Of a stretch of 64,000 nt of DNA, positions 19,851 through 29,106 are shown piece by piece (the first letter of the stretch is position 1; each line of letters opens with the position of its first letter). The notes beneath the pieces are model-generated. The model was not told the origin of the DNA. It saw only the letters and a program-made list of their open reading frames with translations, and searched no databases. The position numbers and the translations under genes were made by a program. Origin of the DNA: Bacillota bacterium (lineage in GTDB: Bacteria > Bacillota > Clostridia > Christensenellales > SZUA-584); the NCBI GenBank assembly GCA_023412005.1, contig JAEYOE010000025.1:62001-126000 (forward strand). The letters are read 5' to 3'.

Positions 19851-20174
19851 TTACTTGTCGAACGTCTCGCCGCATTTTTTGCACACGCGCACTTTGCTGC
19901 CGTTTTCCAGCAGTTTAAAAGCGATACGTGTGGCTTTGCCGCATTTTCCGCAGACAAGCATGACCTTGCTCGCATAAATCGGCGCTTCCTGGTGCACAAT
20001 GCCGCCCGGCTTACCCTGGCCTTTTGGCTTCTCGTGCTTTGTCGCCATATTGACTTTCTCGATAACAACTTTGCCGTTTTTGGGCTCGGCCACCAAAACC
20101 TTGCCCTTTTTGCCTTTATCCTTGCCGGAGATCACAACAACTTTGTCATCTTTTCTTATATGCATTCTTGCCAT
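19851..20174 (-). CDS. rplX: 50S ribosomal protein L24
   Basis: This 107-aa assembly-initiating protein has the N-terminal KOW motif DKVVVISGKDKGKKGKV and a C-terminal zinc-ribbon-like part with CGKCG and CKKCGE. Length and position after rplN are canonical. Confidence 0.98.
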   Translation of the reverse strand: MARMHIRKDDKVVVISGKDKGKKGKVLVAEPKNGKVVIEKVNMATKHEKPKGQGKPGGIVHQEAPIYASKVMLVCGKCGKATRIAFKLLENGSKVRVCKKCGETFDK

Positions 20175-20191
20175 TCTCGTTTCCTGCCTTC

Positions 20192-20560
20192 CTAGAGTAC
20201 CTCGGGCGCGAGAGAGACGATTTTCATGTATTCCTTCTCTCTGAGTTCCCGAGCAACAGGTCCGAATATACGCGTTCCTTTGGGCTGCTTCTGATTATCT
20301 ATAATCACCGCCGCGTTGTCATCAAACCGAATATAAGATCCGTCTTTGCGGCGAACGCCATAGACGCTGCGCACCACGACGGCTTTCACGACATCCTTTT
20401 TCTTGACAACTCCGCCGGGAGCCGCCGATTTTACGGACGCGATAATCACATCGCCAATATTGGCTGTGACCCTCTTTGAGCCGCCGAGAACCTTAATGCA
20501 CATGATCTCTTTGGCACCTGAATTATCCGCCACTTTCAGGCGTGTTTGTGCTTGAATCAT
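20192..20560 (-). CDS. rplN: 50S ribosomal protein L14
   Basis: This 122-aa protein starts [27 protein letters not shown], the family signature, and ends [19 protein letters not shown]. It contacts the 16S rRNA in the intersubunit bridge. Confidence 0.98.
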   Translation of the reverse strand: MIQAQTRLKVADNSGAKEIMCIKVLGGSKRVTANIGDVIIASVKSAAPGGVVKKKDVVKAVVVRSVYGVRRKDGSYIRFDDNAAVIIDNQKQPKGTRIFGPVARELREKEYMKIVSLAPEVL

Positions 20561-20589
20561 TGTCTTACGCCTCCCTTTATACTCACTGG

Positions 20590-20853
20590 TTACTTGGCGG
20601 CTTCTACAACCTCAACCAGTCTCCATTTCTTGTCTTTGCTGATCGGCCGCGTCTCGGTGATCATCACTTTGTCGCCGATCTTTGCCGCGTTTTCTTCGTC
20701 GTGCGCTTTATACTTTTTTGTGATCTTTACGGTTTTGCCATAAAGCGGATGTTTCGCTTTACGGACAATCTGCACCACAATCGTTTTGTCCATCTTGTCG
20801 CTGACGACGATGCCAACTTTTGTTTTGCGAATACCTCTATCAGACATAAGCAT
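20590..20853 (-). CDS. rpsQ: 30S ribosomal protein S17
   Basis: This 87-aa OB-fold primary binder contains [19 protein letters not shown] and [36 protein letters not shown]. It lies 5 nt after rpmC. Confidence 0.98.
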   Translation of the reverse strand: MLMSDRGIRKTKVGIVVSDKMDKTIVVQIVRKAKHPLYGKTVKITKKYKAHDEENAAKIGDKVMITETRPISKDKKWRLVEVVEAAK

Positions 20854-20858
20854 CCTCC

Positions 20859-21065
20859 TTAGCGCTGAGCTGCGCTTTTCACTTCGCGCTCTCTTAAGAT
20901 TGTTTTGACTCTTGCGATGTCGCGTTTCGTCTGCTTAATGACCATCACGTTTCCGAGCTGCCCTGTGGCATTCTGAAAACGCAGATTGAAAAGCTCTTGT
21001 TTTAAATCCTTGAGCTGTTCGGTCAATTCATCGTTTGACATATCATGCAGCTTGCTAACTTTCAT
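20859..21065 (-). CDS. rpmC: 50S ribosomal protein L29
   Basis: This 68-aa helical hairpin protein at the exit tunnel contains [25 protein letters not shown]. The ATG at 21065 after GGTGG gives the canonical N-terminus and lies 11 nt inside the rplP end. A GTG at 21077 is possible. Confidence 0.94.
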   Translation of the reverse strand: MKVSKLHDMSNDELTEQLKDLKQELFNLRFQNATGQLGNVMVIKQTKRDIARVKTILREREVKSAAQR

Positions 21066-21498
21066 CCTGCTCACCACCTACTTCATTGGCCTGTGCCGCT
21101 TTGACCATCTTGCACTTAATCGGCAGCTTGTGTGCCGCAAGACGCAACGCTTCACGTGCGATTTCCTCTGTAACACCCGCGATCTCGAACATCACACGTC
21201 CCGGTTTCACAACAGCCACCCAGTATTCGGGAGAACCTTTACCGGAACCCATTCTCGTTTCGGCCGGTTTTTCCGTGACCGGCTTATGCGGGAATATTTT
21301 TATCCATACCTGACCGCCTCTTTTGATGTAACGGGTCATTGCAATACGCGCGGCTTCTATCTGATTGCTTGTAATCCATGCCGGCTCAAGCGCGGCAAGA
21401 CCGTAATCGCCGTAATTAACGACATTGCCCTTCGTGGCTTTGCCCTTCATGCGGCCACGATGCACTCTTCTTCTCTTAACCCTTTTTGGCATTAACAT
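21055..21498 (-). CDS. rplP: 50S ribosomal protein L16
   Basis: This 147-aa protein begins [19 protein letters not shown] and contains [29 protein letters not shown]. It starts 23 nt inside the end of rpsC, with AAGGAGG located in rpsC, so translation is coupled. Confidence 0.97.
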   Translation of the reverse strand: MLMPKRVKRRRVHRGRMKGKATKGNVVNYGDYGLAALEPAWITSNQIEAARIAMTRYIKRGGQVWIKIFPHKPVTEKPAETRMGSGKGSPEYWVAVVKPGRVMFEIAGVTEEIAREALRLAAHKLPIKCKMVKAAQANEVGGEQDES

Positions 21499-22171
21499 CT
21501 TTGCTGCCTCCTTCCGCCGTCTTGAACTTATCCCTTAAGGGATTGCCAAGAATTTCGCCCTTATATATCCAGACTTTGCAGCCTATCTTGCCATATGTGG
21601 TATTGGCTTCGGCAAAACCGTAATCGATGTCCGCACGAATTGTCTGCAGCGGAATCGACCCATCGTGATACTTTTCACTACGTGCAATTTCGGCGCCGCC
21701 GAGACGGCCGGAGCACATGGCCTTGATGCCGAGTGCGCCGCCCTTCATCGCTCTGCCGATGCACTGCTTCATTGCACGGCGGAAGCTGATGCGGCGTTCC
21801 AGCTGCGAGGCGATATTTTCAGCCACGAGCTGTGCGTCGATATCTGGACGCTTGATTTCGATAATGTTAAGGATAACCGCTTTGCCCGTCTGGCGGGAAA
21901 GCTGCCCTTTGAGAATCTCAACGCCCTGTCCGCCCTTGCCGATCACGATGCCCGGCTTGGCGGTGTATATGTTCACGGTCAGCTTATTGGCCGCTCTCTC
22001 CGTTTCAATCTTGGAAACGCCCGCTGCATAAAGCTGCTTTTTAAGCTGCTTTCTGATTACGTTGTCTTCCTTGATGTTCGCGGCAAAATCGCCCTTTTTA
22101 GCAAACCAGCGCGCATTCCAGTCTTTAATAACGCCCACGCGCATTCCGTGAGGATTAACTTTCTGACCCAT
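21476..22171 (-). CDS. rpsC: 30S ribosomal protein S3
   Basis: This 231-aa protein lines the mRNA entry channel. It starts [23 protein letters not shown]; the KH domain has GVEILKG / IGKGGQG, and the C-terminal domain has [38 protein letters not shown]. Confidence 0.98.
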   Translation of the reverse strand: MGQKVNPHGMRVGVIKDWNARWFAKKGDFAANIKEDNVIRKQLKKQLYAAGVSKIETERAANKLTVNIYTAKPGIVIGKGGQGVEILKGQLSRQTGKAVILNIIEIKRPDIDAQLVAENIASQLERRISFRRAMKQCIGRAMKGGALGIKAMCSGRLGGAEIARSEKYHDGSIPLQTIRADIDYGFAEANTTYGKIGCKVWIYKGEILGNPLRDKFKTAEGGSKDVNAKKG

Positions 22172-22173
22172 GC

Positions 22174-22572
22174 TTAAGATTCCTCCTTGACTGCACTATC
22201 GAGTATGATGGTGATGTGGCTGCTTCTCTTGCGGATGCGCGACGCACGCCCCTGGGCGCGCGGGCGGAAACGACGAAGTGTCGGCCCCTGATCCGCAAAG
22301 CATTCAGCGACGATCAGATCATCACGCAGCATGCCTTTGTTGTTCTCCGCGTTGGCGATTGCGGAATTCAGCACCTTCTCAACAACCGGGCTGGCCGCAG
22401 CGGGTGTGTTTTTCAGCACTGCCACCGCTTCGTCCACCTTCCTGCCGCGGATCAGATCGATAACGATTCTGACCTTTGAAGAAGAAATCCGCACATATTT
22501 CGCCCTTGCTGCCGGTCTTTTATCTTTGAGCTCATGTCTCTTTTCAGCTTTTTCTCTTTGACGAGTTGCCAT
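22174..22572 (-). CDS. rplV: 50S ribosomal protein L22
   Basis: This 132-aa protein lines the exit tunnel. A ~22-residue charged N-terminal extension precedes the conserved [26 protein letters not shown]. The C-terminal beta-hairpin contains [29 protein letters not shown]. Confidence 0.97.
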   Translation of the reverse strand: MATRQREKAEKRHELKDKRPAARAKYVRISSSKVRIVIDLIRGRKVDEAVAVLKNTPAAASPVVEKVLNSAIANAENNKGMLRDDLIVAECFADQGPTLRRFRPRAQGRASRIRKRSSHITIILDSAVKEES

Positions 22573-22594
22573 TTATAGTCTCCTCCCTTAAAGG

Positions 22595-22873
22595 CTACTT
22601 GGAGCCGGACTTTTTGTCGCCCGCGTGTCCGCGGAATGTCCGTGTCGGCGCAAACTCGCCGAGCTTGTGGCCCACCATATCTTCTGTCATGTACACCGGC
22701 ACAAATTTCTTGCCGTCATGAACGGCGAGTGTATGACCAACCATATCCGGAAATATCGTTGATGCTCTGGACCATGTTTTGAGCACTTTCTTTTCGTTCT
22801 TCGTGTTCATCTCCTGGATTCTCGCCAGCAGCTTCGCATGTACGAAAGGCCCCTTTTTAACCGATCTGCTCAT
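22595..22873 (-). CDS. rpsS: 30S ribosomal protein S19
   Basis: This 92-aa protein starts [16 protein letters not shown] and contains [51 protein letters not shown], canonical for S19. Confidence 0.98.
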   Translation of the reverse strand: MSRSVKKGPFVHAKLLARIQEMNTKNEKKVLKTWSRASTIFPDMVGHTLAVHDGKKFVPVYMTEDMVGHKLGEFAPTRTFRGHAGDKKSGSK

Positions 22874-22898
22874 ATTCCACTACTCCTTACTGTTCCCG

Positions 22899-23729
22899 TT
22901 ACTTGTTTCTGCGTCTGACTATATACTTATCGGAAGCGTTCTTCTTCTTTCTTGTCTTATAGCCAAGCGCCGGTTTGCCCCAAGGGGTGACCGGTCCCGG
23001 ACGTCCGATCGGCGATTTGCCTTCGCCGCCGCCGTGCGGATGGTCGTTCGGGTTCATGACAGATCCTCTGACCGTCGGACGGAAGCCCATGTGGCGTTTC
23101 CGGCCCGCTTTGCCGATATTAATGTTTTCCTGATCGATATTGCCGACCTGGCCGATTGTGGCTTTGGCGTTTAAGAGCACCATGCGCACTTCGCCGGAAG
23201 GCAGCCTCACCTGAGCGTAGGCACCTTCTTTGGCCATTAGCTGAGCGGAGTTGCCTGCGCTTCTCACAAGCTGACCGCCTTTGCCGGGCTGCAGCTCAAC
23301 ATTGTGAATCAGTGTGCCGAGCGGAATGTCCTTCAAGCAAAGCGCGTTGCCCGGCTTGATATCAGCGCCCGCACCCGACATCACCGTATCGCCGACGGTA
23401 AGACCGTAAGGCGCAATGATGTATCTCTTTTCGCCGTCCGCATACTGCAGCAGCGCGATGTTGGCTGTTCTGTTCGGATCGTACTCGATAGTGGCAACCT
23501 TGGCCGGAATGCCGTCCTTATTGCGCTTAAAATCGATGATTCTGTATTGTCTCTTTACGCCGCCGCCTCTGTGACGCACTGTGATGCGTCCGTTTACGTT
23601 TCTTCCGGCCGTCTTTTTAATCGGCTCAAGAAGAGATCTCTCGGGTGTGGTGCATGTGATTTCCTCAAATGTGGAAACCGTCATGCCGCGACGGCCCGGT
23701 GATGTCGGTTTATACTTTTTAATCGCCAT
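22899..23729 (-). CDS. rplB: 50S ribosomal protein L2
   Basis: This 276-aa protein lies near the peptidyl transferase centre. Motifs are [18 protein letters not shown] at the N-terminus, [17 protein letters not shown], and the C-terminal [33 protein letters not shown] containing the conserved histidines. Confidence 0.99.
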   Translation of the reverse strand: MAIKKYKPTSPGRRGMTVSTFEEITCTTPERSLLEPIKKTAGRNVNGRITVRHRGGGVKRQYRIIDFKRNKDGIPAKVATIEYDPNRTANIALLQYADGEKRYIIAPYGLTVGDTVMSGAGADIKPGNALCLKDIPLGTLIHNVELQPGKGGQLVRSAGNSAQLMAKEGAYAQVRLPSGEVRMVLLNAKATIGQVGNIDQENINIGKAGRKRHMGFRPTVRGSVMNPNDHPHGGGEGKSPIGRPGPVTPWGKPALGYKTRKKKNASDKYIVRRRNK

Positions 23730-23750
23730 GAGCTTTTACCTCCCTTATGC

Positions 23751-24044
23751 CTACTGTGCGAGCGAATCGAAGAACTCGATAGTCTTTGAATCGCGTGTCA
23801 GCGTCACAAACGCCTTCTTGACTTCGGGCCGTCTGCCTATGTGGGCACCCTGGCGCTTCAGCTTGCCGATTTGGCGCAGCGTATTCACCTTGGCCACCTT
23901 CACGCCGAACACTTCTTCCACAGCGCGGCGGATGTCAGTCTTCGTGGCTCTTGTATCCACTTCAAACGTATATTTCTTCGCAGCGATATCGTCGTAGCTG
24001 TTCTCCGTCAATACCGGCTTTCTAATGATGTCTCTTGCTTCCAT
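23751..24044 (-). CDS. rplW: 50S ribosomal protein L23
   Basis: This 97-aa tunnel-exit protein docks SRP and trigger factor. It starts [17 protein letters not shown] and contains YTFEVDTRATKTDIRRAVEEVFGVKVAKVNT. Its ATG overlaps the rplD stop by one base. Confidence 0.97.
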   Translation of the reverse strand: MEARDIIRKPVLTENSYDDIAAKKYTFEVDTRATKTDIRRAVEEVFGVKVAKVNTLRQIGKLKRQGAHIGRRPEVKKAFVTLTRDSKTIEFFDSLAQ

Positions 24045-24664
24045 TACGCAAAAACCTCCTCAACCTTCTTGACGGCGTCCTTCGTGATGACGAGCTTGTC
24101 ATAGTTTAAAAGATCGTACACGTTAACACTGTCGGCCGGCAGCGTCTTCACGCCCTGAATGTTGCCCGATGCGCGCACGACAGCTTCGTCCTTGGCGGCT
24201 GTGACAATCAGCGCTTTAACAGCACCGAAGTTTTTAAGAACCCCTGCCATCAGCTTTGTCTTGGGCGCATCCAGCGCAAGGTCTTCCAGCACGATGATGT
24301 TCTTATCCGCCACTTTCATAGAAAGAGCGCTCTGAATGGCCAGTTTTCTGACCTTTTTGTTGACTTTTTGGCTGTAGTCGCGGGGCTTAACGGCAAACAC
24401 CATACCACCCTTTGTCCATACCGGGGAACGCGAGGAACCCGCTCTGGCGCGGCCTGTTCCTTTTTGACGCCACGGCTTGATGCCGCCGCCTCTTACTTCG
24501 GCGCGTGTCAGCGCACTCTGTGTGCCCTGGCGCTTGTTGGCGAGCTGCGCGACGACCACCTGGTGCATCACCGCTTCGTTAACCTCTATGCCAAACACTT
24601 CGTTTTTCAGTTCAATCTTGCCGGACTCTGTGCCGTCCGTTTTATATACCGATACTTTGGGCAT
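24044..24664 (-). CDS. rplD: 50S ribosomal protein L4
   Basis: This 206-aa protein has a globular domain plus the tunnel loop ([25 protein letters not shown]). L4 represses the S10 operon in several bacteria through the leader RNA. The start is ATG at 24664 ([11 protein letters not shown]); the frame extends to 24799 into rplC but this is not coding. Confidence 0.97.
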   Translation of the reverse strand: MPKVSVYKTDGTESGKIELKNEVFGIEVNEAVMHQVVVAQLANKRQGTQSALTRAEVRGGGIKPWRQKGTGRARAGSSRSPVWTKGGMVFAVKPRDYSQKVNKKVRKLAIQSALSMKVADKNIIVLEDLALDAPKTKLMAGVLKNFGAVKALIVTAAKDEAVVRASGNIQGVKTLPADSVNVYDLLNYDKLVITKDAVKKVEEVFA

Positions 24665-24695
24665 TCGTCTCACTTCCTTTTCTATTGCTTGTCTG

Positions 24696-25325
24696 CTAGC
24701 CGAGTTTAACCGCCTTCGAGATCGAAAGCAGGCCGCCCCTTGCTCCGGGCACAGCGCCTTTAACAAGCAGCACGTTTTTATCCGCGTCGATACCGACAAC
24801 CTCGATGTTCTGGACTGTCACCGACTGTGCACCGCCATGGCCCGGCAACTTCTTGCCCTTGATAACCCTTGACGGATCAGCGCAGGCGCCGATGCTGCCC
24901 GGGGCCCGCTTGCTGCGCGAACCATGAGACATGGGCCCTCTCGCCTTGTTATGACGAGCAATCATGCCCTGGAAGCCTTTGCCCTTGCTTGTGCCCTGCA
25001 CATCCACAACGTCGCCCTTTTCAAACACGTCCACCTTGATCTCCTGACCAAGCGCGAAATCATCCGTGTTGTCTACGCGGTACTCACGAAGGTTTCTCTT
25101 CGGAGCCACGCCCGCTTTTTTGAAGTGGCCTTCAAGCGGTTTTGTCACGAGCTTTTCTCTGATATCACCAAAGCCTAACTGTATCGCATTGTAGCCGTCT
25201 GTTTCGGTTGTCTTCTTCTGAGTGACAACGCACGGGCCGGCCTGAACGACCGTGACCGGAACGACTGTGCCGTCTTCCATAAACAGCTGCGTCATACCTA
25301 ATTTTTTGCCTAAAATCGCTTTCAT
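24696..25325 (-). CDS. rplC: 50S ribosomal protein L3
   Basis: This 209-aa assembly protein starts [15 protein letters not shown] and has the signature [41 protein letters not shown]. The conserved Gln is in [12 protein letters not shown]. Confidence 0.98.
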   Translation of the reverse strand: MKAILGKKLGMTQLFMEDGTVVPVTVVQAGPCVVTQKKTTETDGYNAIQLGFGDIREKLVTKPLEGHFKKAGVAPKRNLREYRVDNTDDFALGQEIKVDVFEKGDVVDVQGTSKGKGFQGMIARHNKARGPMSHGSRSKRAPGSIGACADPSRVIKGKKLPGHGGAQSVTVQNIEVVGIDADKNVLLVKGAVPGARGGLLSISKAVKLG

Positions 25326-25338
25326 ACGTCACACCCCC

Positions 25339-25647
25339 CTAGAGCTTAATTTCTATATCCACGCCGGAAGGCAGATCCAGCCGCATCAAAGCATCTGTTG
25401 TCTTTGCTGTGGCTTCAAGTATGTCGATCAGCCTCTTGTGTGTTTTGATTTCAAATTGTTCACGCGAATCTTTATACTTGTGCGGTGCACGAAGTATGGT
25501 GATGATTTCTTTTTGTGTGGGCAGCGGAATCGGCCCCGATACCTTTGCGCCCGTCCTCTTGGCCGTATCGACGATCTTCATTGCCGACTGGTCAATCAGG
25601 TTGTAATCGTACGCTTTCAGCTTGATTCTAATCTTCTGACTTGCCAT
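25339..25647 (-). CDS. rpsJ: 30S ribosomal protein S10
   Basis: This 102-aa protein starts [19 protein letters not shown] and contains [39 protein letters not shown]. It is the first gene of the superoperon. ATG at 25647 follows GGAGGAG. The elongation-factor genes that often precede it are absent, and a dedicated promoter lies upstream. Confidence 0.98.
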   Translation of the reverse strand: MASQKIRIKLKAYDYNLIDQSAMKIVDTAKRTGAKVSGPIPLPTQKEIITILRAPHKYKDSREQFEIKTHKRLIDILEATAKTTDALMRLDLPSGVDIEIKL

Positions 25648-25846
25648 TTTTCTCCTCCTTACGCTACGCCCCGTATACACTCAACCGTGTGTGTCAAGTA
25701 TTCTTTTTTGCGGCAATTCTCATGCCGCCCGAAGCGTTGTCCTTATTAGATTAGGACGACAGTCCGCGGAAACTACCCGGAAAGCGGTTTTATCCGGCAA
25801 CCTCCCGCTTCAACCTGCCAAAAAACATGTTGCCCGAAGTGCGCAA
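25648..25846 (-). promoter_or_regulatory. 5' leader of the S10-spc-alpha superoperon
   Basis: About 200 nt of untranslated leader separate the probable start of transcription (~25846) from rpsJ. Several stems can form, for example CCGGA/TCCGG around 25770-25790 and GCGGCA/TGCCGC at 25711-25729. The latter is followed by A's rather than T's on the transcript strand, so it is not an ordinary terminator. In E. coli and some Bacillota, L4 binds this leader. Such control here is an inference without a recognised consensus. Confidence 0.4.
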
Positions 25847-25853
25847 CGTTGAA

Positions 25854-25882
25854 ATTATATATTAAACACAATGCAAAAGCAA
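25854..25882 (-). promoter_or_regulatory. Promoter of the S10-spc-alpha superoperon
   Basis: On the minus strand TTGCTT (25882-25877), exactly 17 nt, and TATAAT (25859-25854) make a near-consensus vegetative promoter, with A/T-rich sequence upstream that could act as an UP element. Confidence 0.8.
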
Positions 25883-26045
25883 GCACTTTTTTCAGCAAAT
25901 CCACATTTTTTTAGCCTTGCTTTCCAGCCTCTTTCGCTATTGATTATGCCATCTCTTCGCCCGGTTATACAACGCCGCATGATGCTTCTATTATATAGCG
26001 CAGATTTTTAAACCGGCGAAACATAGTCACACGGCAGCCGATGCT

Positions 26046-26411
26046 TCATTTGCCGCAGCCATAGCGCGGGTTTATAGCGGGGGTCGCTGCATCAGCACCG
26101 CGTTCTTCAAAAAGGCTGACAAGGCAGGCTCGCACAGCATCGTTGAAGACTTCGCTGTCAATTCGCTCCTCTGAGAGTAAACCGGCCTTCCTGTTTGATT
26201 CCCTGATTTCCCGGGCAAACGGCATAAAATATGAATCCACCGTTTTTGCGCCCGGCAGCCACGCCTGCGCCGGTAAAGCTGACAGCTGTAACTCTATATA
26301 ATGTATGAATGTTATATCACAGGCTGTTGAGCAAGTAAATGATGATTCGATAAGGGCTGTTTGGACAACAGGAAGATCAGGTGTTCTGAGAAAAGCGATA
26401 TTGAGAAACAA
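26046..26411 (-). pseudogene. Fragment of a QueG-like (epoxyqueuosine reductase-like) iron-sulfur protein
   Basis: This 121-codon open frame has a core WLPGAKTVDSYFMPFAREIRESNR and then DAVRACLVSLFEERGADAATPAINPRY. These resemble the part of QueG-like 4Fe-4S reductases in which motifs such as ...A(K/R)TVISYFLPF...SNR and ...A(V/P)ALDPRF occur. Full family members are ~250-350 aa and continue to a cysteine cluster. Here the frame ends right after NPRYGCGK, and the first ~45 residues do not resemble the family. I read it as a decayed remnant. The identification rests on remembered motifs only. Confidence 0.4.
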
Positions 26412-26601
26412 CTGTGCTTGAAAACTTTTTATCGTCAGGCTTCAAAACGGATGTCGACTCATTCAGCGTTAACTCAACAGGAACTTTTTACTTTTTGAAA
26501 TAACTGTAACTTTTCTTTTTTCTTCGCGCATAAACACATGGTTTGTGTTATACTGTTTAGCAACAGGAATGATTTTATTTATCGGGAGAAAGGGGTGCCG
26601 T

Positions 26602-27099
26602 ATGGGTCTTTTTGAAACGATTGAAACCGTCTCTGTTGTATTGTTCGCCGTGGGCATGATTTTTTTAATGATTGAGCTATTTATTCCGGGTTTTGGCATT
26701 TTCGGCGGCCTTGGTCTGGTGGCGCTTGTGCTGTGCATCGTGTTTCAGGCGCATTCCGTGGCCGAGGGGCTGCTGCTGCTGCTCATCATCGCCGTTATCG
26801 TCTTTTTGCTCGCACTGATCGCGGCGCGAAGCCTTAAGCGGGGCTGGCTATACCGTTCGTCTCTCGTGCTGAAGGATGCCGAAGATAAGGATGCCGGTTA
26901 TGTGGCCAGAGAAGATTATTCTCGTTTCAGCGGCAAGGAAGGCTTGAGCGTCACACCGCTGCGCCCTGCGGGTACCGTGGAAATCGGCGGCGAAAAGGCC
27001 GATGTTGTCACTGAAGGCGAATTTATCCCCAAAGGCGCGCGTGTTCGTGTGGTCGGCACAACAGGCGGCCGAATTACTGTCAGACAGCTGGAGGTTTAA
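26602..27099 (+). CDS. Short NfeD-family membrane protein
   Basis: This 165-aa protein has two or three membrane segments (residues ~8-80, with FLMIELFIPGFGIFGGLGLVALVLC) and a C-terminal OB-fold (residues ~110-165: EGLSVTPLRPAGTVEIGGEKADVVTEGEFIPKGARVRVVGTTGGRITVRQLEV). It lacks the ClpP-like protease domain of long NfeD. NfeD proteins partner with flotillin/stomatin proteins, and FloA lies 270 nt downstream. The start is ATG at 26602, after AGAAAGGGG; the frame is open further upstream without a site. Confidence 0.93.
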   Translation: MGLFETIETVSVVLFAVGMIFLMIELFIPGFGIFGGLGLVALVLCIVFQAHSVAEGLLLLLIIAVIVFLLALIAARSLKRGWLYRSSLVLKDAEDKDAGYVAREDYSRFSGKEGLSVTPLRPAGTVEIGGEKADVVTEGEFIPKGARVRVVGTTGGRITVRQLEV

Positions 27100-27100
27100 C

Positions 27101-27307
27101 GTGAAGTATTGCCCCGTATGCAAAATCGACTATGCGGATTCCGCGGAGTTCTGCAAAAAATGCGAAGCGCTGCTGCTCGAAAAGGTAGAAAAGCCCGAGA
27201 AGGTGAAGACGGACCCAAAAAGGCTGTTGCTGATGTGCCTTTACACCGGTGGCTTTATCCTTTTTGTGATGCTGCTTTATTCAATGCTGGGCCATTTGCT
27301 TAAATAG
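27101..27307 (+). CDS. Small zinc-ribbon protein with one C-terminal membrane segment
   Basis: This 68-aa protein starts with GTG one base after the NfeD stop. The site GGAGG lies in the NfeD end, which implies coupled translation. Residues 3-24 form a zinc ribbon (CPVC...CKKC: C-x2-C-x13-C-x2-C). After a Lys-rich linker, one membrane helix lies at residues ~45-65. It would hang a zinc ribbon on the cytoplasmic face. Function unknown; its position between nfeD and floA suggests part of the same membrane-domain cassette. Confidence 0.8.
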   Translation: MKYCPVCKIDYADSAEFCKKCEALLLEKVEKPEKVKTDPKRLLLMCLYTGGFILFVMLLYSMLGHLLK

Positions 27308-27368
27308 TCCCAACGAAAATATATCTATTCCCTGTGTGGTCATTATAATTACAAAGGAGTGATTCAGA

Positions 27369-28361
27369 ATGTTACCTGAACTTTGGTTGTACATCATCAT
27401 CATTGTTGCTGCATTCATTTTTCTTGTGTTTTTCTTCAGCTTTGTCCCTGTTCGTTTGTGGATTGCCGCACGGGCATCCGGCGTTAAGCTGAGAATCATC
27501 TCTCTGGTGGGTATGCGCCTGCGCAAAATCACGCCGTCAAACATTGTGAACCCGCTGATTAAGGCGATTAAAGCGGGCCTTGGCATGACGACAGATATGC
27601 TGGAGCAGCATTATCTTGCAGGCGGCAATGTCGACCGCGTGGTGGATGCCCTGATTGCGGCACAAAAAGCGGACATCCCGCTCGATTTCAAGAAGGCGAC
27701 CGCAATAGACCTTGCCGGGCGCGATGTGTTAACCGCCGTGAAAATGAGCGTTAACCCCAAGGTTATTGAAACCCCAATAGTTGCGGCGATCGCCAAAGAC
27801 GGCATTGAGCTGAAAGCCAAAGCCCGTGTGACCGTGCGTACGAATATCGACCGTCTTGTGGGCGGTGCCGGTGAAGAAACGGTTATCGCGCGCGTGGGCG
27901 AAGGCATTGTCACCACAGTCGGCAGCTCAAGTTCTCACAAAGAAGTGCTCGAGAATCCGGATTTGATCTCTAAAACTGTGCTGGCCAAGGGGCTCGACGC
28001 GGGCACTGCATTTGAGATTCTCTCCATCGATATCGCCGACGTGGACGTCGGGCGCAACATCGGCGCTCAGCTGCAGATTGATCAGGCACAGGCCGATAAA
28101 AAAATCGCTCAGGCCAAGGCGGAGGAACGCCGTGCCATGGCTGTCGCCAAAGAACAGGAAATGATGGCTGCCGTTCAAGAAATGCGTGCCAAGGTGGTGG
28201 AAGCCGAAGCGGAAATTCCGCGTGCGATGGCTGTTGCCTTCAAAGACGGTAACCTTGGGGTGATGGACTACTACAACATGAAAAACGTGATGGCCGATAC
28301 GGGCATGCGCGATGCCATCTCGAGCGCCGCCGCGCCCAAGATCGAAAAAGAAACCGAATAG
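27369..28361 (+). CDS. floA: Flotillin-like protein FloA
   Basis: This 330-aa membrane-associated scaffold of bacterial lipid domains has an N-terminal hydrophobic segment (residues ~5-28) and [12 protein letters not shown]. The SPFH core follows ([28 protein letters not shown]...[35 protein letters not shown]). After it comes the coiled-coil region with repeated A/E/K ([50 protein letters not shown]). Length matches B. subtilis YqfA (FloA). AAAGGAG lies 8 nt before the ATG. In B. subtilis nfeD-like yqeZ and yqfA are cotranscribed and belong to the SigW regulon; I do not see a clear ECF promoter here. Confidence 0.96.
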   Translation: MLPELWLYIIIIVAAFIFLVFFFSFVPVRLWIAARASGVKLRIISLVGMRLRKITPSNIVNPLIKAIKAGLGMTTDMLEQHYLAGGNVDRVVDALIAAQKADIPLDFKKATAIDLAGRDVLTAVKMSVNPKVIETPIVAAIAKDGIELKAKARVTVRTNIDRLVGGAGEETVIARVGEGIVTTVGSSSSHKEVLENPDLISKTVLAKGLDAGTAFEILSIDIADVDVGRNIGAQLQIDQAQADKKIAQAKAEERRAMAVAKEQEMMAAVQEMRAKVVEAEAEIPRAMAVAFKDGNLGVMDYYNMKNVMADTGMRDAISSAAAPKIEKETE

Positions 28362-28373
28362 GGATGATGCGAT

Positions 28374-28865
28374 ATGCAAATCATTTTTGTCATCATCATT
28401 GTTGTGATTGTATCGCTGCTGTCAGCACTCGGCAAAAAGAAACCGAATAAAAGCACCGAAAATGAGCCGCCGAGGCCCACGCTCAGCGACATTCAACGCG
28501 CGTTTATGATGTCCGGCGAAATGGCATCGCCGAAGCGCGCACCGGAAGCACAGCAGATTCCCTCTTACAGCACGCCGCCAGCACAAACGCCTCTGCCCGC
28601 CGCAACACCGCGTGTGGCAGAGAGTGCGTTCGCATCTCAGGCTGCCAGACCGCGCGCGGCTGATGCCGTATCGGCATATCAAGCACCGAGCCGATATGCA
28701 AACATCGATCTTGCCGCATTTCATGCGACCAATGACGATGTGAGCGCCCCCCCCAAGAAGGTGGTCAGACATCAGACAAGCAGCTTAAAGCTGTTTGAGG
28801 ATAAGAACGATTTTGTGCGTGCTGTGATCTACTCTGAGATTCTCACGCGCAAAGCTCACAGATAA
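28374..28865 (+). CDS. Single-pass membrane protein with Pro/Ala-rich cytoplasmic tail
   Basis: This 163-aa protein has an N-terminal membrane anchor (residues 2-19, almost only I, V, L and F) and then KKKPNK. A low-complexity region rich in P, A and S spans residues ~45-105, and a more ordered C-terminus ends KLFEDKNDFVRAVIYSEILTRKAHR. That C-terminal motif (…DFVRAVIYSEIL) recurs in hypothetical proteins near floA in Clostridia, as far as I recall. It lies 12 nt after floA and ahead of a strong terminator, so it is the last gene of the nfeD-floA cassette. Function unknown. Confidence 0.8.
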   Translation: MQIIFVIIIVVIVSLLSALGKKKPNKSTENEPPRPTLSDIQRAFMMSGEMASPKRAPEAQQIPSYSTPPAQTPLPAATPRVAESAFASQAARPRAADAVSAYQAPSRYANIDLAAFHATNDDVSAPPKKVVRHQTSSLKLFEDKNDFVRAVIYSEILTRKAHR

Positions 28866-28883
28866 TATCCGTTTATAAAGAAG

Positions 28884-28916
28884 GCTGTGCAGGTTTTATA
28901 TCCGCACAGCTTTTTT
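28884..28916 (+). terminator. Terminator of the nfeD-floA cassette
   Basis: Stem GCTGTGC/GCACAGC (28884-28890 with 28904-28910) is followed by TTTTTT. Confidence 0.85.
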
Positions 28917-28974
28917 ATATTCTTTATATTCATTTCAAATAGCATTGAAGCTTTATTCGTTTCGGTCATCGCGA

Positions 28975-29083
28975 GATAAGCCTTCTCCTTTGAGGAGAAG
29001 GTGACGCGCAACGCCGGATGAGGTGTCTTAACAGGCTGAAGCACGCACACCTCAGCAATCGCCTGTCGGCAAAAGCTTCACCT
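28975..29083. repeat. Dispersed palindromic repeat, copy 1
   Basis: The element starts ATAAGCCTTCTCC and has a hairpin (28981-29001, 8-bp stem). It carries ACGCCGGATGAGGTGTC and later ACACCTCAGC...CGCCTGTCGGC. The same order of blocks recurs at 59135-59250. It is noncoding and lies between two convergent transcription units. Confidence 0.7.
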
Positions 29084-29106
29084 TTAGCATGGCACTATTT
29101 GATACA

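Noticed and set aside
25690..25705. TTGACA-like second promoter close to rpsJ (minus strand)
   Set aside because: The -35-like box is present but no -10 box stands at 16-18 nt; the promoter at 25854-25882 is far better.
26531..26554. AACACA-N5-TGTGTT palindrome with TATACT before nfeD
   Set aside because: The inverted repeat is short, no acceptable -35 box accompanies it, and no regulator is linked; too weak to annotate as an operator.
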